64,000 nt of DNA. It comes from Cranoglanis bouderius (taxonomy: Eukaryota; Chordata; Actinopteri; Siluriformes; Cranoglanididae). Both the position numbers and the translations under genes were made by a program. The DNA lies in NCBI GenBank assembly GCA_023630585.1, contig CM042548.1, forward strand, positions 13,394,527-13,458,526. Direction: 5' to 3'. The notes beneath the pieces are model-generated. The model saw only the letters and a program-made list of their open reading frames with translations. It did not search any database and was not told where the DNA came from. Shown one piece after another: positions 46,281-59,319 of this stretch; the stretch's first letter is position 1; the number at the start of each line of letters is the position of its first letter.

Positions 46281-46445
46281 GGTGAAAAATTCATCATTCT
46301 CTGATTTTCCTCAAATTCACACTGTACGTTAGGGAGGTCAAGACTAACACAGGAGTGCACTTACTTTCGTCCTATCACACTCCAAAGCGGAGATCTGAGT
46401 CTCTCATTTCCAATATATTACACTCAGTAAAATACACAGGTTTGG
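46281..46445. repeat. 165-bp direct repeat, second copy
   Basis: Same orientation as 44362-44526, 1.9 kb downstream. Confidence 0.9.
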
Positions 46446-47300
46446 GTTGCAATAGGATTTAGAGCTGGACTGTGACTGCAACATTCCAAAACTTTGATCT
46501 TCTTGTTCTGAAGCCATTGGTTTGTTGACTTGGATTTGTGCCTTTGGGTCGTTATGGTGCTCTGTTAGATGTCATCTTCAGCTGTCTATAAGAGAGATTT
46601 CTATAGCAACTGTAAAAGAAGTATAAAGAATGTAATAAAAGACAGAAAGAAAATAAGAATGAAAATGGGCCAGTAAGAAAGGTAAAACTAATTGGACGAA
46701 CAAAGTAAGAAATAAAGAATGTATAAATAAGTGAAGGATAAAATAATAATGTTGATGCGAAGATGCTGATTGGTCAGATACTCTAACACTGAGCGTGTCT
46801 AAATCTGCATATTTTAATGCCAATTAAGACATTCTTCAAAAAGACACTAAAGCCGTAATGTTGATGCTGAGGTATTTTAGTTAAAATATATTAAATAGAT
46901 TTTTTAAAATAAATGATGGCAAGTTTTAATCTAAGCACAACTACTTTGTAACAAATTTAAGATAATTTACATATTAAATTAACAAACTGAAAACATCTGT
47001 TAAAGCGAGTTGGAGTTGTTTTTTATCACAGTCATAGCTGAGTGTAAAGAGCGACTCAGCACAAACGCTGTAATTCATGGTTATATAAGCTTAACTATAT
47101 TAAGATCTGTCAGAACAGACTGACGGTGTTGTTGTGTAGAGCAGCAGCATGTGGGTGCTGCTGCAGATTTCCTCCACCTTTCCTCCGACTTTACTCAAAA
47201 CTTCCTGTAATGACTCACAGAAAGTTGAGTTTATAAATAAATTACCTTCACTATCCCTGCTGAGAGGATAGACGGCCTCGGGAAAATGACAGCTTTTCAT
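46446..47300. other. AT-rich intergenic DNA
   Basis: 46613-46745 resembles the unit at 47301 (GTATAAAGAATGTAATAAAAG, GACAGAAAGAAAA) and may be a decayed third copy. No gene. Confidence 0.5.
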
Positions 47301-47611
47301 TTATTCACAGTATATTAATTAATTAATTTAATTAATTAATGTTAAATGTGGAATTCTAAAAGTAGCCTTGCCTAAATGAATAAACTGTATAAATATGACA
47401 TACATGTATAAAGCATTATATAATCATATATAACAATATATGTGTATAATTACACACCACCCGTAAATTATTTCACATTTAGTGAATTAAAAAAAGTAGA
47501 AATAAATAAGTGAGAACAGAACAAAAAAGGAGATAAAGAAGGAAAGATATAAAGAAAGTGTAAAGAATGTAATAAGTCACAGAAAGCATATGAGAAAGAA
47601 AGAAAGAAGGA

Positions 47612-47688
<77 letters not shown>

Positions 47689-48100
47689 GAAAAAGGATGG
47701 CAGCAGTAATCAAATAATTGATTAATTGATTAAAAGGAAACTGAGACAGGAAGTAAAGAAAGATGAACAAACAAACAAATAGATGCAAATAAAGAAAAGA
47801 AGACAGAAAGAGAGAAAGAAACAAAGAGAGAAAGAAAGATAGGATGGATGAATAGATAGATAATTATAGATTTATTCACAGCATTTTTATTTATTTATTT
47901 ATGTTAAAAGTATCCTTGCCTAAATGAATTAAGTGTTCTTATAAATATGACAAATATATAAATCAGTATATAATTATATATAACAATACATTAATATAAT
48001 TACACATTACATTTAGTTCATTAGTTACTTGCTCTGACAGGGTCAATTACACAAAACATAAAAAAAGGATAATGATTGTAATAAGTGACAGAATGCATAT

Positions 48101-48168
<68 letters not shown>

Positions 48169-48316
48169 GGATGGAGGTAGGAATAAATAAATGAATTAAT
48201 AAATTAAATAATTAATTTGAAGAAAAAAGAAAGAAAAGAAACTGAGACATGACGAAATAGAAAGAGACAAAGAGAAAGACAGACAGGATGGATTAATAGA
48301 TAGATTAAATCCACTG
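47301..48316. repeat. Two-copy tandem duplication, 571-bp unit, each with GAAA array
   Basis: Unit 1 is 47301-47871, unit 2 about 47872-48316. Shared landmarks in order: TTATTCACAG, CCTTGCCTAAATGAAT, ATATATAACAATA, GTAATAAGT-ACAGAA, a GAAA array (47593-47687; 48102-48168), GAAACTGAGACA and AGGATGGAT-AATAGATAGAT. Confidence 0.85.
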
Positions 48317-49719
48317 TACATAAATATATACTGTATGTTGTGCATAAAAGAGTTAATTTAACAAAATGGCTTCCACTCTCATTATTCAGCTGCATATTAA
48401 AATAGCACACACTGTTGATCCGGCACACATTGTTAATTTGCATATGACTTTTTCATACAACCTGTTAAATAGCAAGTTGCTTTAATTTCCTTATAAAATC
48501 TCCGTACAGAGCTGGAGATAACAGCACACATCACTTCTCCATGAATCTTTCACTCTCTAATCTTCTGTGATGTTGAATGGCCTTTTCCAGCTAGCGGTGA
48601 ATCTGGATGAAAAAAAAAAAAAAAAAGACTGTGTTACCAATACAGCGTTAAAATAATCAAAGCAGAGACGTGCTGCTGATTTATTTCCATCTTTCATTCT
48701 GTCTGTTTTTTTATTTCCACCTTAATGTATATTTTTTCCTCTTTGCACATCTTTTCCATTTATTATTTCCATCTGCTAACAGTGTTCACTAACTGACATC
48801 ACTGCAAAGATGAGTTTGTGCAGAATCACAGGATATAAAGCCCCTGGTAATAATGTAATGTGTTTTATAATATAATACATTACAGTCAGAAACACATAAA
48901 TATGGACAGACGCCATTTTCTGGCTTCGTTCTAAGAAATTAAAGGTGCAGTTTGGGATTTTTTTCAAAGTTCTTCTAGACCTGTAAAAAACATTTTATTT
49001 TAGAGACACATTTATTTTATTATTTAAAAAAAAAATCTATAATACTACTTCTTCTATAGTAGTTGAATCTATTCAAGTACTATTACTTTTTTCATTTGTA
49101 TCAGAATTCTGTTTGTATTTTTTCTGGCCTGGAAATTAGCTCCACTCCTAGCTGTTACCTTTGTCCTCAACCCAACATTCTCTTAAAAGGAAAACTCTTT
49201 TTAAAATAAAGGCATTGTAGCTTCAAAATACAGTGAAGAGAAAAAATGTGAGGTTTGTTTTCATTGTAATTTCAGTTCAGCTTGGAGGCAGGAGAGGGAA
49301 GTAAAAATTACAGACTGGCACTTTAATATCAGTGTACTTTTGCAGCAATAATCAGTGCAGATGATGGAAAAAGAAAGGAATGGAAGTGTTTACTCTTTAA
49401 TAAACACAAGTTAACCCTTTAGTGTTGACCATCTGTATGAAAGATATGGATTTTGGGCAGATGATGCAGTTTATCTCTGCCAGCTTCTTGAGCCACACAT
49501 TAAAAATCTGACACGCTGATGCCACGCCCTTACTGTACCGCAAACTGTATGTGTTGCTTTGCGGTTCTTTGCGAGTGATACTGTACATGTCATGCAGTGG
49601 TGTTAATCCTGTCCTAATATATTTTCACAAATTTATTTTATTAATATGTAATTTAAAAATGGACATTTATATAAAATGAAATTTTGAAATATGTTGGAGT
49701 TATACATTTTCAATTCGTT
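48317..49719. other. Intergenic DNA, nothing recognised
   Basis: An A run at 48609-48626. No coding frame, no assigned repeat. Confidence 0.6.
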
Positions 49720-50115
49720 TATTCTCATTGTGAGCCTATAAAAATAAACTTTCAGTAATATTCCCAAGCTTTGGCAGCCACAACGGTGTGATTTTTGCAG
49801 TTAGTGTAGGTTTAAATTCCTCATATTTCCGCATAATAATCTCTTCAACCAGAAGTATGCACACCCGCTTTTTTCCATGTTGAACGCTATCGGCTGTTTG
49901 CTGCAAACGCTTGGCTTTTATGTGCACATGCACGCTGAGTAAACACTGATTCAGGGTTAAAACCTGGGTTGACTGAGAAAATTGTTAACCAGTGTAATGA
50001 AACCCGTTAACCTTAATCAACCCGTGTTGGATTAGTTTGGTTTTGTCAGCTCAAAACTTACTCTGCAACTCTGAGTTTGTTCAACTCGCTTTGTGAAACA
50101 GACCTGAGGGAAATG
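49720..50115. mobile_element. Possible PIF/Harbinger-like non-autonomous fragment
   Basis: The end GTTCAACTCGCTTTGTGAAA with CTCTGCAACTCTGAGTTTG resembles termini I associate with fish Harbinger elements. GGGTTAAAACCTGGGTTGAC and AACCCGTTAACC motifs support this. The opposite end and a target duplication were not found. Confidence 0.35.
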
Positions 50116-50965
50116 GTTGTTGTATGTTTCTTTCAGCTACTGCGTGGCAAGATGATATCAAAAGGGTGCCAGCCAATTACAGGCCAGCATGAAGAAACTG
50201 GACCACACCCTACATTGTTGATTATTCCAAATGTTTCTGTAAAATCACACAAGATTTTACACTTGAGATATTTCCCCAAGCATTTAAATTCAAATTTCAT
50301 CTAAATTGATATATCTTCTTATTTATAAATTTAAAATTTGTATAAAAAATTTTAAATGATGGAAAAATACACAAGTAAAATTCTACATGTCTTAATATTT
50401 AGAATAATATATTTCAGTGTTACTGATGATGGCCAGGAAACTTAGACACAAATTTTATTTGAGCAATTAATTTTCATTCACTTATTTTTTGGCATCATTT
50501 CACTTCTTTCACATGACTTCAAGAGCCACATTGTAATAACAGGACTGCCAAAAAGCGAATGTTTACCTCCCGTGATGAGCACTTCTCCATCCAGAGACCC
50601 TGCGGCTCTGCAGCTGCTTTCCATTATCGACTGGAAAACCTCGACATGGCGTTTACTATGTTTACTGTACGCTCGCCAAGCCGGTCACCCATCTCATCCG
50701 CCGAGGAGAGTTTGATGGGTTTCCAACACACTGCTGCGGAAGAAGCTGGCTTTGGCCTCGAAAAAATGCCAGCACTGTAAAAATGTATGTGAGAGGACAT
50801 ACAGATCTCCCAAAGCTGATCAAGGTTCCTCTGGTTTTCATTCCATAACAACAAAAATGTGTTTTGCTCCACTTCACAAATACAAATTTTTATTACAAAT
50901 GTGCCTATGGCAAAAATGATGCTGAGGGCTGAGCTTACGAAGATTTCTAATCTTTATCTCTTAGT
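50116..50965. other. Intergenic DNA, nothing recognised
   Basis: Overlapping open frames on both strands at 50559-50877 show no domain and no family resemblance. Confidence 0.5.
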
Positions 50966-51282
50966 TCAAATAGACACAATCAAATAAATCAAAAGATCAA
51001 ATACATCAAATATACCAAAGGTTAGAACATCAATATGAATCAAAAGTTAAAGATCAAACAGACCAAATGATCAAATACGTGTATCAAATACACCAAATTT
51101 CATAAGATCAAATGGATCAAATGATCAACACATAAAATAATCATAAGATCAAATGATTAAAAGACAAAATATATCAAATAGATCTAAAGGTCAAAAGATC
51201 ATATAGACCAAAAGATGAAAAGAAATTAAAAAAAAAATTCTAAAGATCAAATAGACCAAAAGACCAAATAGACACAACAGAG
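50966..51282. repeat. Degenerate tandem repeat, AAGATCAAAT-like unit
   Basis: AAAAGATCAAATAGACCAAA and variants recur over 300 bp with irregular spacing near 10 bp. Confidence 0.85.
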
Positions 51283-51763
51283 ATTCCTCTTTCATTAATA
51301 AATAAAAACAATACCCGCACTACCTGTTTCCACTCTGATACAGATCTATACTTATAAAACTGAAACCCGAGCTTCAATTCTGCAGAGAACTCAATCTCCA
51401 TCCTTCATTTTAATCTGGAATGGGCAGAGTTATTCTAATCTGTCTTTCTAATCTGATTTAAGGCTATTACAGTGTTTATAGATCCATTACGAGGCTCGAG
51501 TGACGGGAAAAAACACATGACAGAAACTGAAAGGAAGGAGAGGGCAAACTGTTGTAAATACTGTATCATCTGCACTCTTAGATTCTTTCACATCCACTTT
51601 TTTACTACTTTTTTTGAAAAATATATAACGCGTTAGCTATGTAAACATGGTGCTGCACTACAGTTAGCTTATTATACAGTATATAGTTAATGCTACCTGT
51701 CAAGCCGTAGTTAGCTGTAGCCAAAGTGAGAATGCTTGCTACAAGTTTTTGCTAATATTAGGC
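51283..51763. other. Intergenic DNA, nothing recognised
   Basis: No gene or repeat recognised. Confidence 0.55.
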
Positions 51764-51832
51764 TATTATATTATATTATATTATATTATATTATATTATA
51801 TTATATTATATTATATTATATTATATTATATT
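51764..51832. repeat. TATTA pentanucleotide microsatellite
   Basis: About thirteen units. Confidence 0.97.
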
Positions 51833-52079
51833 TATGCTACACAATACATCATGCTGAAGCTTGTGGTGATGGTATGAAATTTTCTCTGAAATTGTCTGCT
51901 CTTGTTGACACTGAGACGCCTGTCATTCGAGAACATCAGCACTTAAAATAAAATTGGTGCTTATGTTCACTTTAAAACATTTAAAACCTTGATTTTAAAA
52001 TAAAACATTAATCATTATTTTTAAAGTGAAACATTATTAAGTTGGTTTAGGTAAAAAAAAAAAAAAATACATAATAATA

Positions 52080-52323
52080 ATTTTGCAGTGTAACTACTAC
52101 TAGGCTAACTATTACTACTATTAATTCAATTACATCTAACTACTACTAGTGCTACTACCAACCACAACTGCTCTTTTTATAATTATTACTAGTACTAACT
52201 CTTACTACAACTCTCAGTAACTACTACTAATACTACCAGCTACTACTAGTACTGCTACAAAAATAACACTACTACAAATGCTACTATTACTACTCAAACT
52301 ACTACTACTACTACTACTACTAC

Positions 52324-52357
<34 letters not shown>

Positions 52358-52675
52358 TACCATCACTGCTATTACTAGTACGATTACTAGTAACTGTCAG
52401 TAGTACAGCAGCAACAGCAACAACAACAACAACAACTACTACTACTACTACTACTACTACTTATTACTGGGACTATTGTTGGTAGAACTACTACTAATTA
52501 CAATACTAATTACTACTACTACTAATAAAGTTACGAAACTATTACTATTACTACAACTCTTTCTACTTTCTACTGCAAGTATGTAACTCTTAGTAAAACT
52601 ACTACTAGTACTACTATATCCACTGCTACTATTGACTACTACTATTACTGCTACTACTACTAACTATTATGTTTC
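52080..52675. repeat. Degenerate ACT trinucleotide tract with TAA and CAA patches
   Basis: ACTACT runs at 52298-52323 and 52435-52461, a TAA patch at 52323-52355, a CAA patch near 52415, and mutated ACT text between. About 600 bp in total. Confidence 0.9.
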
Positions 52676-53656
52676 CTGTTCCAGCGTGGTTTCTTCTCTA
52701 CAGTCTTCACGTGTTAGAATAGATTGTAATAAGAACTCTTTTCTGAAACCCTAGCGTTTTAGTATCTAGTGTAAATCTCCATGATGCAGAACAGAGAACT
52801 GAGAATGTCGAGGAGATAAGAAGTGAGAACACCCCGCCGTTTCCCTGTTAGAACACACTGCTCAGGGTTACGGGGTGTTGTATATAGACGAGAACATTGG
52901 CCATTAACTTCTACGATGTTTACCCAGAAACAGCTGCTGGTGTTTTAGTGGTGTGTAAAATGCAGTTTGTCTTGTTGTTAAACCTCGTTTTAAAGGACGT
53001 GCAGAGAAGACAAGCTGGAAGTAAAGCAGCTGGGAAAGAGATCAGAAATAAGTCTGATGCAGTTCAGTAAGAGTGGATCAGACTCAGGATCAGACAATAT
53101 CGGACTTCAACTCAAGGTGGATGTCCACATGCAGACCAGTAATGATGAATTTACATATATTATTTATTATTATTCATTTAAAAAGTATAATATATTTTTA
53201 CTTAATATAGTATATAATAAATGTTATTATATACCTATTATACAGTACATGATATATTTAATAATAATATTAAGAAAAGAGAAAGCAAAAATAAGAAGAA
53301 TTTTAATATTTGGCGAGTATATTTATAATAAAAAATGCTAAAAATAAAAATAAATAAATAAATCAACAGTACACATTGTATAAATAATCCCAATAACCCC
53401 AAAATAAAATGCTAGTAGAAACCTAGTAATATCAATATAAAAGAATTCAAATAAAAAGTAATTCATTAAATGAAATTAAATTGCAAATTTAAGTCAAAAA
53501 TATTTTTTCCATTAACTTTATAGTTACTTAGCCATGGAGCACACCTGGGAAATATTTAATTCTAATAAATATACAAGTGTATGGAACATCAAACCCTTGT
53601 GTTCAGTGGTGCATGATGGGATTGCTTGTCTGTAAACATACTAGACTGTCAGGTAC
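52676..53656. other. AT-rich intergenic DNA, nothing recognised
   Basis: No gene. Very AT-rich from 53150 to 53520. Confidence 0.55.
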
Positions 53657-54529
53657 TGTTAGAGCTCTCGCCAATCGCTGCTCCGGGAAGGAGTAGCATG
53701 AATTGCTGCTCCGGGAAGGAACAGCATGAATCGCTGCGCCGGGAAGGAACAGCATGAATCGCTGCCCCGCTATGGAGCAGCATGTCTATGCGCTTTCTAG
53801 CGCTAGTATTAAAAGGAACTCTCCGCTGGACATTCCTGTCACAAAGACTCTGGTTTTGTTTACGTTGCCATGTGCTCCTTTGTTTTTGTTTACATCATGT
53901 CTCTGCCCCCATTTCCTCATTGGTCCTTCACGTTATGTTTCCTCCCATATTTTGTCATTGGTTCAACTGTTATTTTCTAATCATTATTTCCAGGTGTTGT
54001 GTGTTTCTTCTCATTCGTGCTTAATTTCCTTTGGTACTAAAACCCCTAATTTTGTCCACGTCTTGGCGGAGTATTGAAGTAGTTTGAACTAGAATGAAGT
54101 AGATTGAACTAGAATGAAATGAATTGAAGTATATTGATATTGAATAATGGTGATGAGTTAGAATAACCGAAAGGGAATCGTTATAGTTAAACTTAACGAT
54201 ATGTTCCTAATGATAATGATCGGTAGCGAGGAAGCTCAAGCTTCGTAGTTTTTTCCTAGGTTTTTGTTTACCAGGTGTTCCCTGGTCCTTGCGCTAGTTT
54301 TGGAGTTTTTGTTTACCCGGCGCTCCCGCGTTCCTGAATGGATTCCTCGCTACTTCCTGGATTTTTGCCTTGTTATCCTTTGGAGTAATGTTTCCTGTCT
54401 CTCTGGATTTTGCCCTGTAAACCTTGCGATTCCTGTTTAATGATGTTCGGGTGTTTTTTGTTCCTAATAAACTGACCACTTTCCCCTGCGAGTGCATCCT
54501 ATCTGACTCTTCACCCAAGTAACGTAACA
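53657..54529 (+). mobile_element. Solo LTR, 873 bp, 5-bp target duplication
   Basis: Starts TGTTAGAG, ends ACGTAACA. GGTAC flanks it at 53652-53656 and 54530-54534. The poly(A) signal sits in TTCCTAATAAACTGACCAC near 54463, followed by TTCCCCTGCGAGTGCATCCT, text shared with the reverse LTR at 25654-26430. The start of the LTR holds a 28-bp minisatellite (53674-53790). An open frame at 53754-54077 has no retroviral domain. Confidence 0.92.
53674..53790. repeat. 28-bp minisatellite, four units, inside the LTR
   Basis: Variants of CGCTGCTCCGGGAAGGAACA plus GCATGAAT. Confidence 0.9.
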
Positions 54530-54534
54530 GGTAC

Positions 54535-55779
54535 ACTATACAAAATAATGTAGACTAATAAAGAATGTAAAAAAAAAAAGGTACACAGGGAAAACAGATG
54601 ATTTATGTGTTAGATATAAAAAAAAAAACTCAGAGAGTTAAACATCGCTTTTATTTCACATCATTAAGAAAAAAAACCCTGAACAGAAAGTTTAATTAAT
54701 TAAATGACACGTCATGACGGACGACTTTACACAGATATATATGTGCTGATTTTCAGCATTAATATTTGTGTAAAAAGAGCACTCGATGGAGAACAGAGAC
54801 AGAAACGCAGTAAGTGCCTCTCTGTGGCCTCATAGAAAAGAAAAACATAAGCAGTAAAAGTGAATATGTAGGAAACTAAAAAGTGCTGAAACGCTGTATT
54901 TCATTAAGAGTCGTTATTAGTGGGGGGAAAAAACACATTAGGGAGGAATGATTAGGACGGCAAGACCTCTGTTGGCTCATTGAACCTGGTGCATTGTGGG
55001 TAAGATTAATGGCTTTTAACGTTGTGCCTTTACACTTTGCCGTGCTCGGTCTAAATAATATTCATCTGCGGTTCCACATGATTAATGACCTTCTTTTAGC
55101 AATCTATTAAAATTCAATTACAGAACATTTTTCCAATAGAGCACCTGAACTCCGCTTCTCACTTCCTCAAACACCAGCACACTCAAATCAAATAACTTTT
55201 TTTTTTTTCTTGAACACATATGAAAGGAGAAAAGTCTGGCCAGGAAAGATAATGCGAGGAAACACAGACGAGCCTCGATTCTTCAGCATCATAAACACAC
55301 AAACAGGTTTAATGACGGCTCTTCATCAGGACGACACACAGCACACGGACGCCGGCATAAAAACCGTGTCACTCTATAACCGTGTCTCAGATCTCACGAG
55401 TTGTTGGATCCAGGTTTGTTTATAAAAAATCCTGATAGGAAAAGGAAATGTTAGGTTTTAAGTTAAAAATTTTACACCAAGGTACAACATAAAAAAAAAG
55501 TTCTTGTTCTTGCTTAGAAATGTAATACTGGAGCACTATTTCATTACATATAACATTGGATCTGTTTTGATGGAAATCCGTTGGCTAGTTAGTGAGCCGA
55601 TACATCCAATGTTGTATAAAGGCACACTTGAGTAAAAAGCAGGAGACACTTTACCAGGAAAATGACTCAAACCAAAAGACTTTTTGAGATATTTTGACCT
55701 GAAGGAGGATTTTATGGAGGTGGTGCAAGATAATGTTCACAATGATCATCAATCTGGAGCACAATGTGACAACAAGTTT
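54535..55779. other. Intergenic DNA, candidate conserved block
   Basis: 54950-55150 is non-repetitive, with AATAATATTCATCTGCGG, CATGATTAATGACCTTC and TTAAAATTCAATTACAG. TAAT cores cluster, a texture typical of conserved non-coding elements. Otherwise nothing was found. Confidence 0.35.
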
Positions 55780-56055
55780 CATTCATTCTTTCATTTTCCT
55801 GTTGGGGGTCATGGTGGCAACAGACTGAGAAGGTCAGATCAGACTTCCCAGGTATTCCAAAGCAAACCAGAATCTCTCCAGCGGGTCCTGGGTCTGCCGT
55901 GAGGTCTCCGTCCAGTGGGATGAATCCGATCCTGACAGTTCTACCAGGAGCCGATTAGTAAAGAACCTCACCTGGCCTGGCTCCTCTGAAGCTCCTGGAG
56001 GAGCAGTGTCTTTACTCAGAAGTTCTCTCGGATTGTCAGGCTCCTCACGCTCTCC
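55780..56055 (-). repeat. Decayed LINE 3' fragment (RTE-like)
   Basis: GGGTCATGGTGGCAACAGAC, GAATCTCTCCAGCGGGTCC, GGTCTGCCGTGAGGTCTCC, CTGGCTCCTCTGAAGCTCCT and GGAGGAGCAGTGTCTTTACT occur in the order of a common fish LINE 3' region, reverse strand. Recognition is from memory. Confidence 0.5.
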
Positions 56056-56290
56056 TGCTGTAACGTGCAGTGATGAGAGGTAGGACGCAAGTGTTAAAGA
56101 TCAGCCTGCTGTTTATTAAAAGGGATCCATAAATCATCGTTAAAGTGTGAGGCAGAGGTCAGGGGTCATAAGACAGGCAGGCAATGACAAACAGGGATAA
56201 CAACAACAACAACAACAACAACAACACAGGCAAGGATCAAAACCAGGAAGTAGCTAGCAACACAGGAAGCATGAAACACAGGATAAATAT
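56056..56290 (-). repeat. Possible LTR fragment, reverse
   Basis: TGTAACGTGCAGTGATGAGA, then GCCTGCTGTTTATTAAAAGG (a poly(A) signal on the minus strand) resembles the 3' side of the other LTRs in the window. An AAC array (56199-56227) interrupts it. The second boundary was not found. Confidence 0.4.
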
Positions 56291-57717
56291 TTAGGAACTA
56301 ATCTTACAGAATAAATTATGCTACTTATCACTGCGATGTTGACAAAACTGTAAAGACTTGTTATCCAACTTTAGATACTAGTTACTAGTGATTTAATAAT
56401 AATAACGATCATAGTAACATTGTCACTTTACTTGTGGGAACACAAAGAATAATTCATTAATGTTTCATTAATAACAAAGTAAAGACAGTAAACAACACTG
56501 ACACTGAAGATAACACAGTGGTTCAAACCTGGATAACAAAATTTCATGATTTTGTCAGCATTAGTTACTAGTCATTACATTTTAGTCAACAATTTAGTAT
56601 ATTATAGTGATTAGTAATTATTGAAAACCTACTATGGTAACACATGATTACTTACTGCTTAGTTAGTAAGTAATTAAGCATTAATTAAGGAACTGTACAG
56701 CGTTACTAAACATATGGATTCTCTCAGTCTTTCAGTCACTACCTACAGTTCATGACCACAGGTGAGGATAGAGATGAGAGCTTCATCCATGAACCAACTT
56801 CCTATTTCACCACTACAGACTGGTACAGCGACCTCTGAACTGATCCTTTTATCAATCTCACATTAAATTCGTGAACAAGATCCTGAGATATTTAAACTCC
56901 TAAACCAAAGTCTTTCCTGAAACCTGAATGGAGCATCATGGTTTTTCCCAGGAAAGAACCATGGCCTCGAATATGGAGATGCTGAATTTCATCCACAATC
57001 AGCAGCGAAATATTCAAGGTCCAGTGTGGATGGTGCTGTGAGAACATCACCTACAAACAACATGGTTGTTACCGCTGTAAATACCCCCACAACCTGCAGG
57101 CCCAGTTCAGGAAAAAAAGATAATTAAAATAAAATGAAGCTGAGAATAAATATATATTCCGATATATATCTCCCACAGGAAAAGGAGACTTTCTCATTCT
57201 AAATTAATTTTTAATAACTAGTGAAATAAACAGGACCTTTAGAACCTCTAAAATGACTGCATGTGGTCCAGTATGCGTTTAGTTGATAAGTGTGTGTAAA
57301 TGTATGTAATGTGGCATTAGTGGTGTGTAAAAAAGCGAGGCCGCGACTCCCTCATTTAAATGTCATTAGTCCATTAACCTGAACAGAGAGATGCTTAAGG
57401 GTGTGTGTGTGTGTTTGAGAGAGAGAGAGAGAGAGAGAGTGACATTTCATGAGGAAAGTGGAAATATCATCCCCAGAAATAGCTGGACTGAGAGCGAGAG
57501 TGAGAACATGCTGACAAGCTTCCTGTTTATCATTCAGTCACAAATCAGAAAAATAATCTGGATTCAACATTTTTTATACACGTTTCACTGTTTATCACTC
57601 ATACGCTCATCTGTGTTCGCCACGTAATATTCCACTTCTAACATACGTCTCACTGCAACCGTTACTACAGTACAGTTAATGACATCATTAGCAGACATGG
57701 CAATGTTACATTTTTTA
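56291..57717. other. Intergenic DNA, nothing recognised
   Basis: Short GT plus GA array at 57401-57439. No gene. Confidence 0.55.
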
Positions 57718-58680
57718 TTTGTATTTACCTGTGATTACCTGTATTTACCTGTATTTACCGGTGATTGCCTGTGTCAACCTGTGATTACCTGTATTTACCG
57801 GTGATTGCCTGTGTTTGCCTGTGATTACTTGTGATTACTCGCGATTACCTGTGTTTACCTGTGATTACTTGTGATTACTCGCGATTACCTGTGTTTACCT
57901 GTGATTACCTGTATTTGCCTGTGATTGCTCAGGTTTACCTGTATTTACCTGTGATTACCTGTGTTCACCTGTGATTACCTGTATTTACCAGTGATTGCTC
58001 AGGTTTACCTGTATTTACCTGTGATTACCTGTATTTACCTGTGATTACCTGTGTTTACCTGTGATTACCTGTATTTACCAGTGATTGCTCGGGTTTACAT
58101 GTATTTACCTGTGATTACCTGTGATTGCCTGCGATTGCCTGTGATTCCTTGTGATTGCCTGTATTTACCTGTGACTGCCTGTGTTTACCTGTATTTACCT
58201 GTGATCACCCGTGATTACTTGTGATTACTCATGATTACCTGTGATTTCCTGTGTTTACCTGTGATTACCTATATTTACCTGTAATTGCTTGTGTTTACCT
58301 GTATTTACCTGTGATTACCTGTGATCACCTGTGTTTACCTGTGATTACCTGTATTTACCTGTGATCGCCTGTGTTTATCTGTGATTGCCTGTGGTTACTT
58401 GTGATTACTCATGATTACCTGTATTTCCTTTGATTGCTCATGTTTACCTGTATTTACCTTTGATTACCTGTGTTTACCTGTGATTTCCTGTATTTCCGTG
58501 TGACTGCCTGTGTTTACCTGTGATTACCTGTAACTGCCTGTGTTTGCCTGTGATTACTTGTGATTACTCGTGATTACCTGTGATTACCTGTATTTACCTG
58601 TGACTGCCTGTATTTACCTGTATTTACTTGTGATCACCTGTGATTACTTGTGATTACTAGTGATTATTGTGATTACCTGC
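57718..58680. repeat. Degenerate minisatellite, 10-bp (20-bp) unit
   Basis: TGTGATTACC, TGTATTTACC, TGTGTTTACC and TGTGATTGCC alternate for almost 1 kb in near-perfect 10-bp register, with TTGTGATTACTC variants recurring. No long open frame was called over it. Confidence 0.93.
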
Positions 58681-59251
58681 AGCCTGTGTTCTAAATCATT
58701 ATTTCATCAAATCCATGAGGTGTTTTCCTGTCTTGAAGACAATTAAATCCATGTTTGGAAATATGTTCTTGTTCATCTTTTGATAAAATCAAATCTAGAT
58801 AAACCTCTTTTCTTAAACGAGGCAAAAATAGTTTTCTAGAAATGTTATTTTGTGTTTGATCTGTTGTGCTTTGGATGAAACTGTAATTTTATCATTATCT
58901 AGTATTTAGTGAGAGTAGAGAGATGGGTGGAGTTAGCGACAGTTTTACTAATAGCCTACATTTCTAAAACAAATCACAAAAAAGGTTACGATTTTCTTTA
59001 CAAAACATTCAAGGCCACAGGTAAAGTAAATGTTTTGACAAACAATAAATAAATGTTTATTTTGTCTGGATTTGGCATCTGTTTCTAATGTTTCACTACG
59101 TCTCCCTCATACGTCTAGCGGACTAGCTGGTGAACGTTCATTCCCACAGCAAAATCCACAGCCCTAACTATGGAAGATAAGACGTCTACTTCTACATTAG
59201 GTAAGAATTTAGTTGTCTAATTTTATTTTCAGTAATGAGCAATATTGTTAC

Positions 59252-59319
<68 letters not shown>

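Noticed and set aside
50559..50877. Forward and reverse frames of 70-80 residues
   Set aside because: The frames overlap in antisense and nothing in them is recognisable.
53754..54077. 107-residue frame as a possible gene
   Set aside because: Inside a solo LTR bounded by a target duplication; no retroviral domain.
57718..58680. CRISPR-like regular spacing
   Set aside because: The units are contiguous variants of one 10-bp repeat without unique spacers, in a eukaryotic genome.
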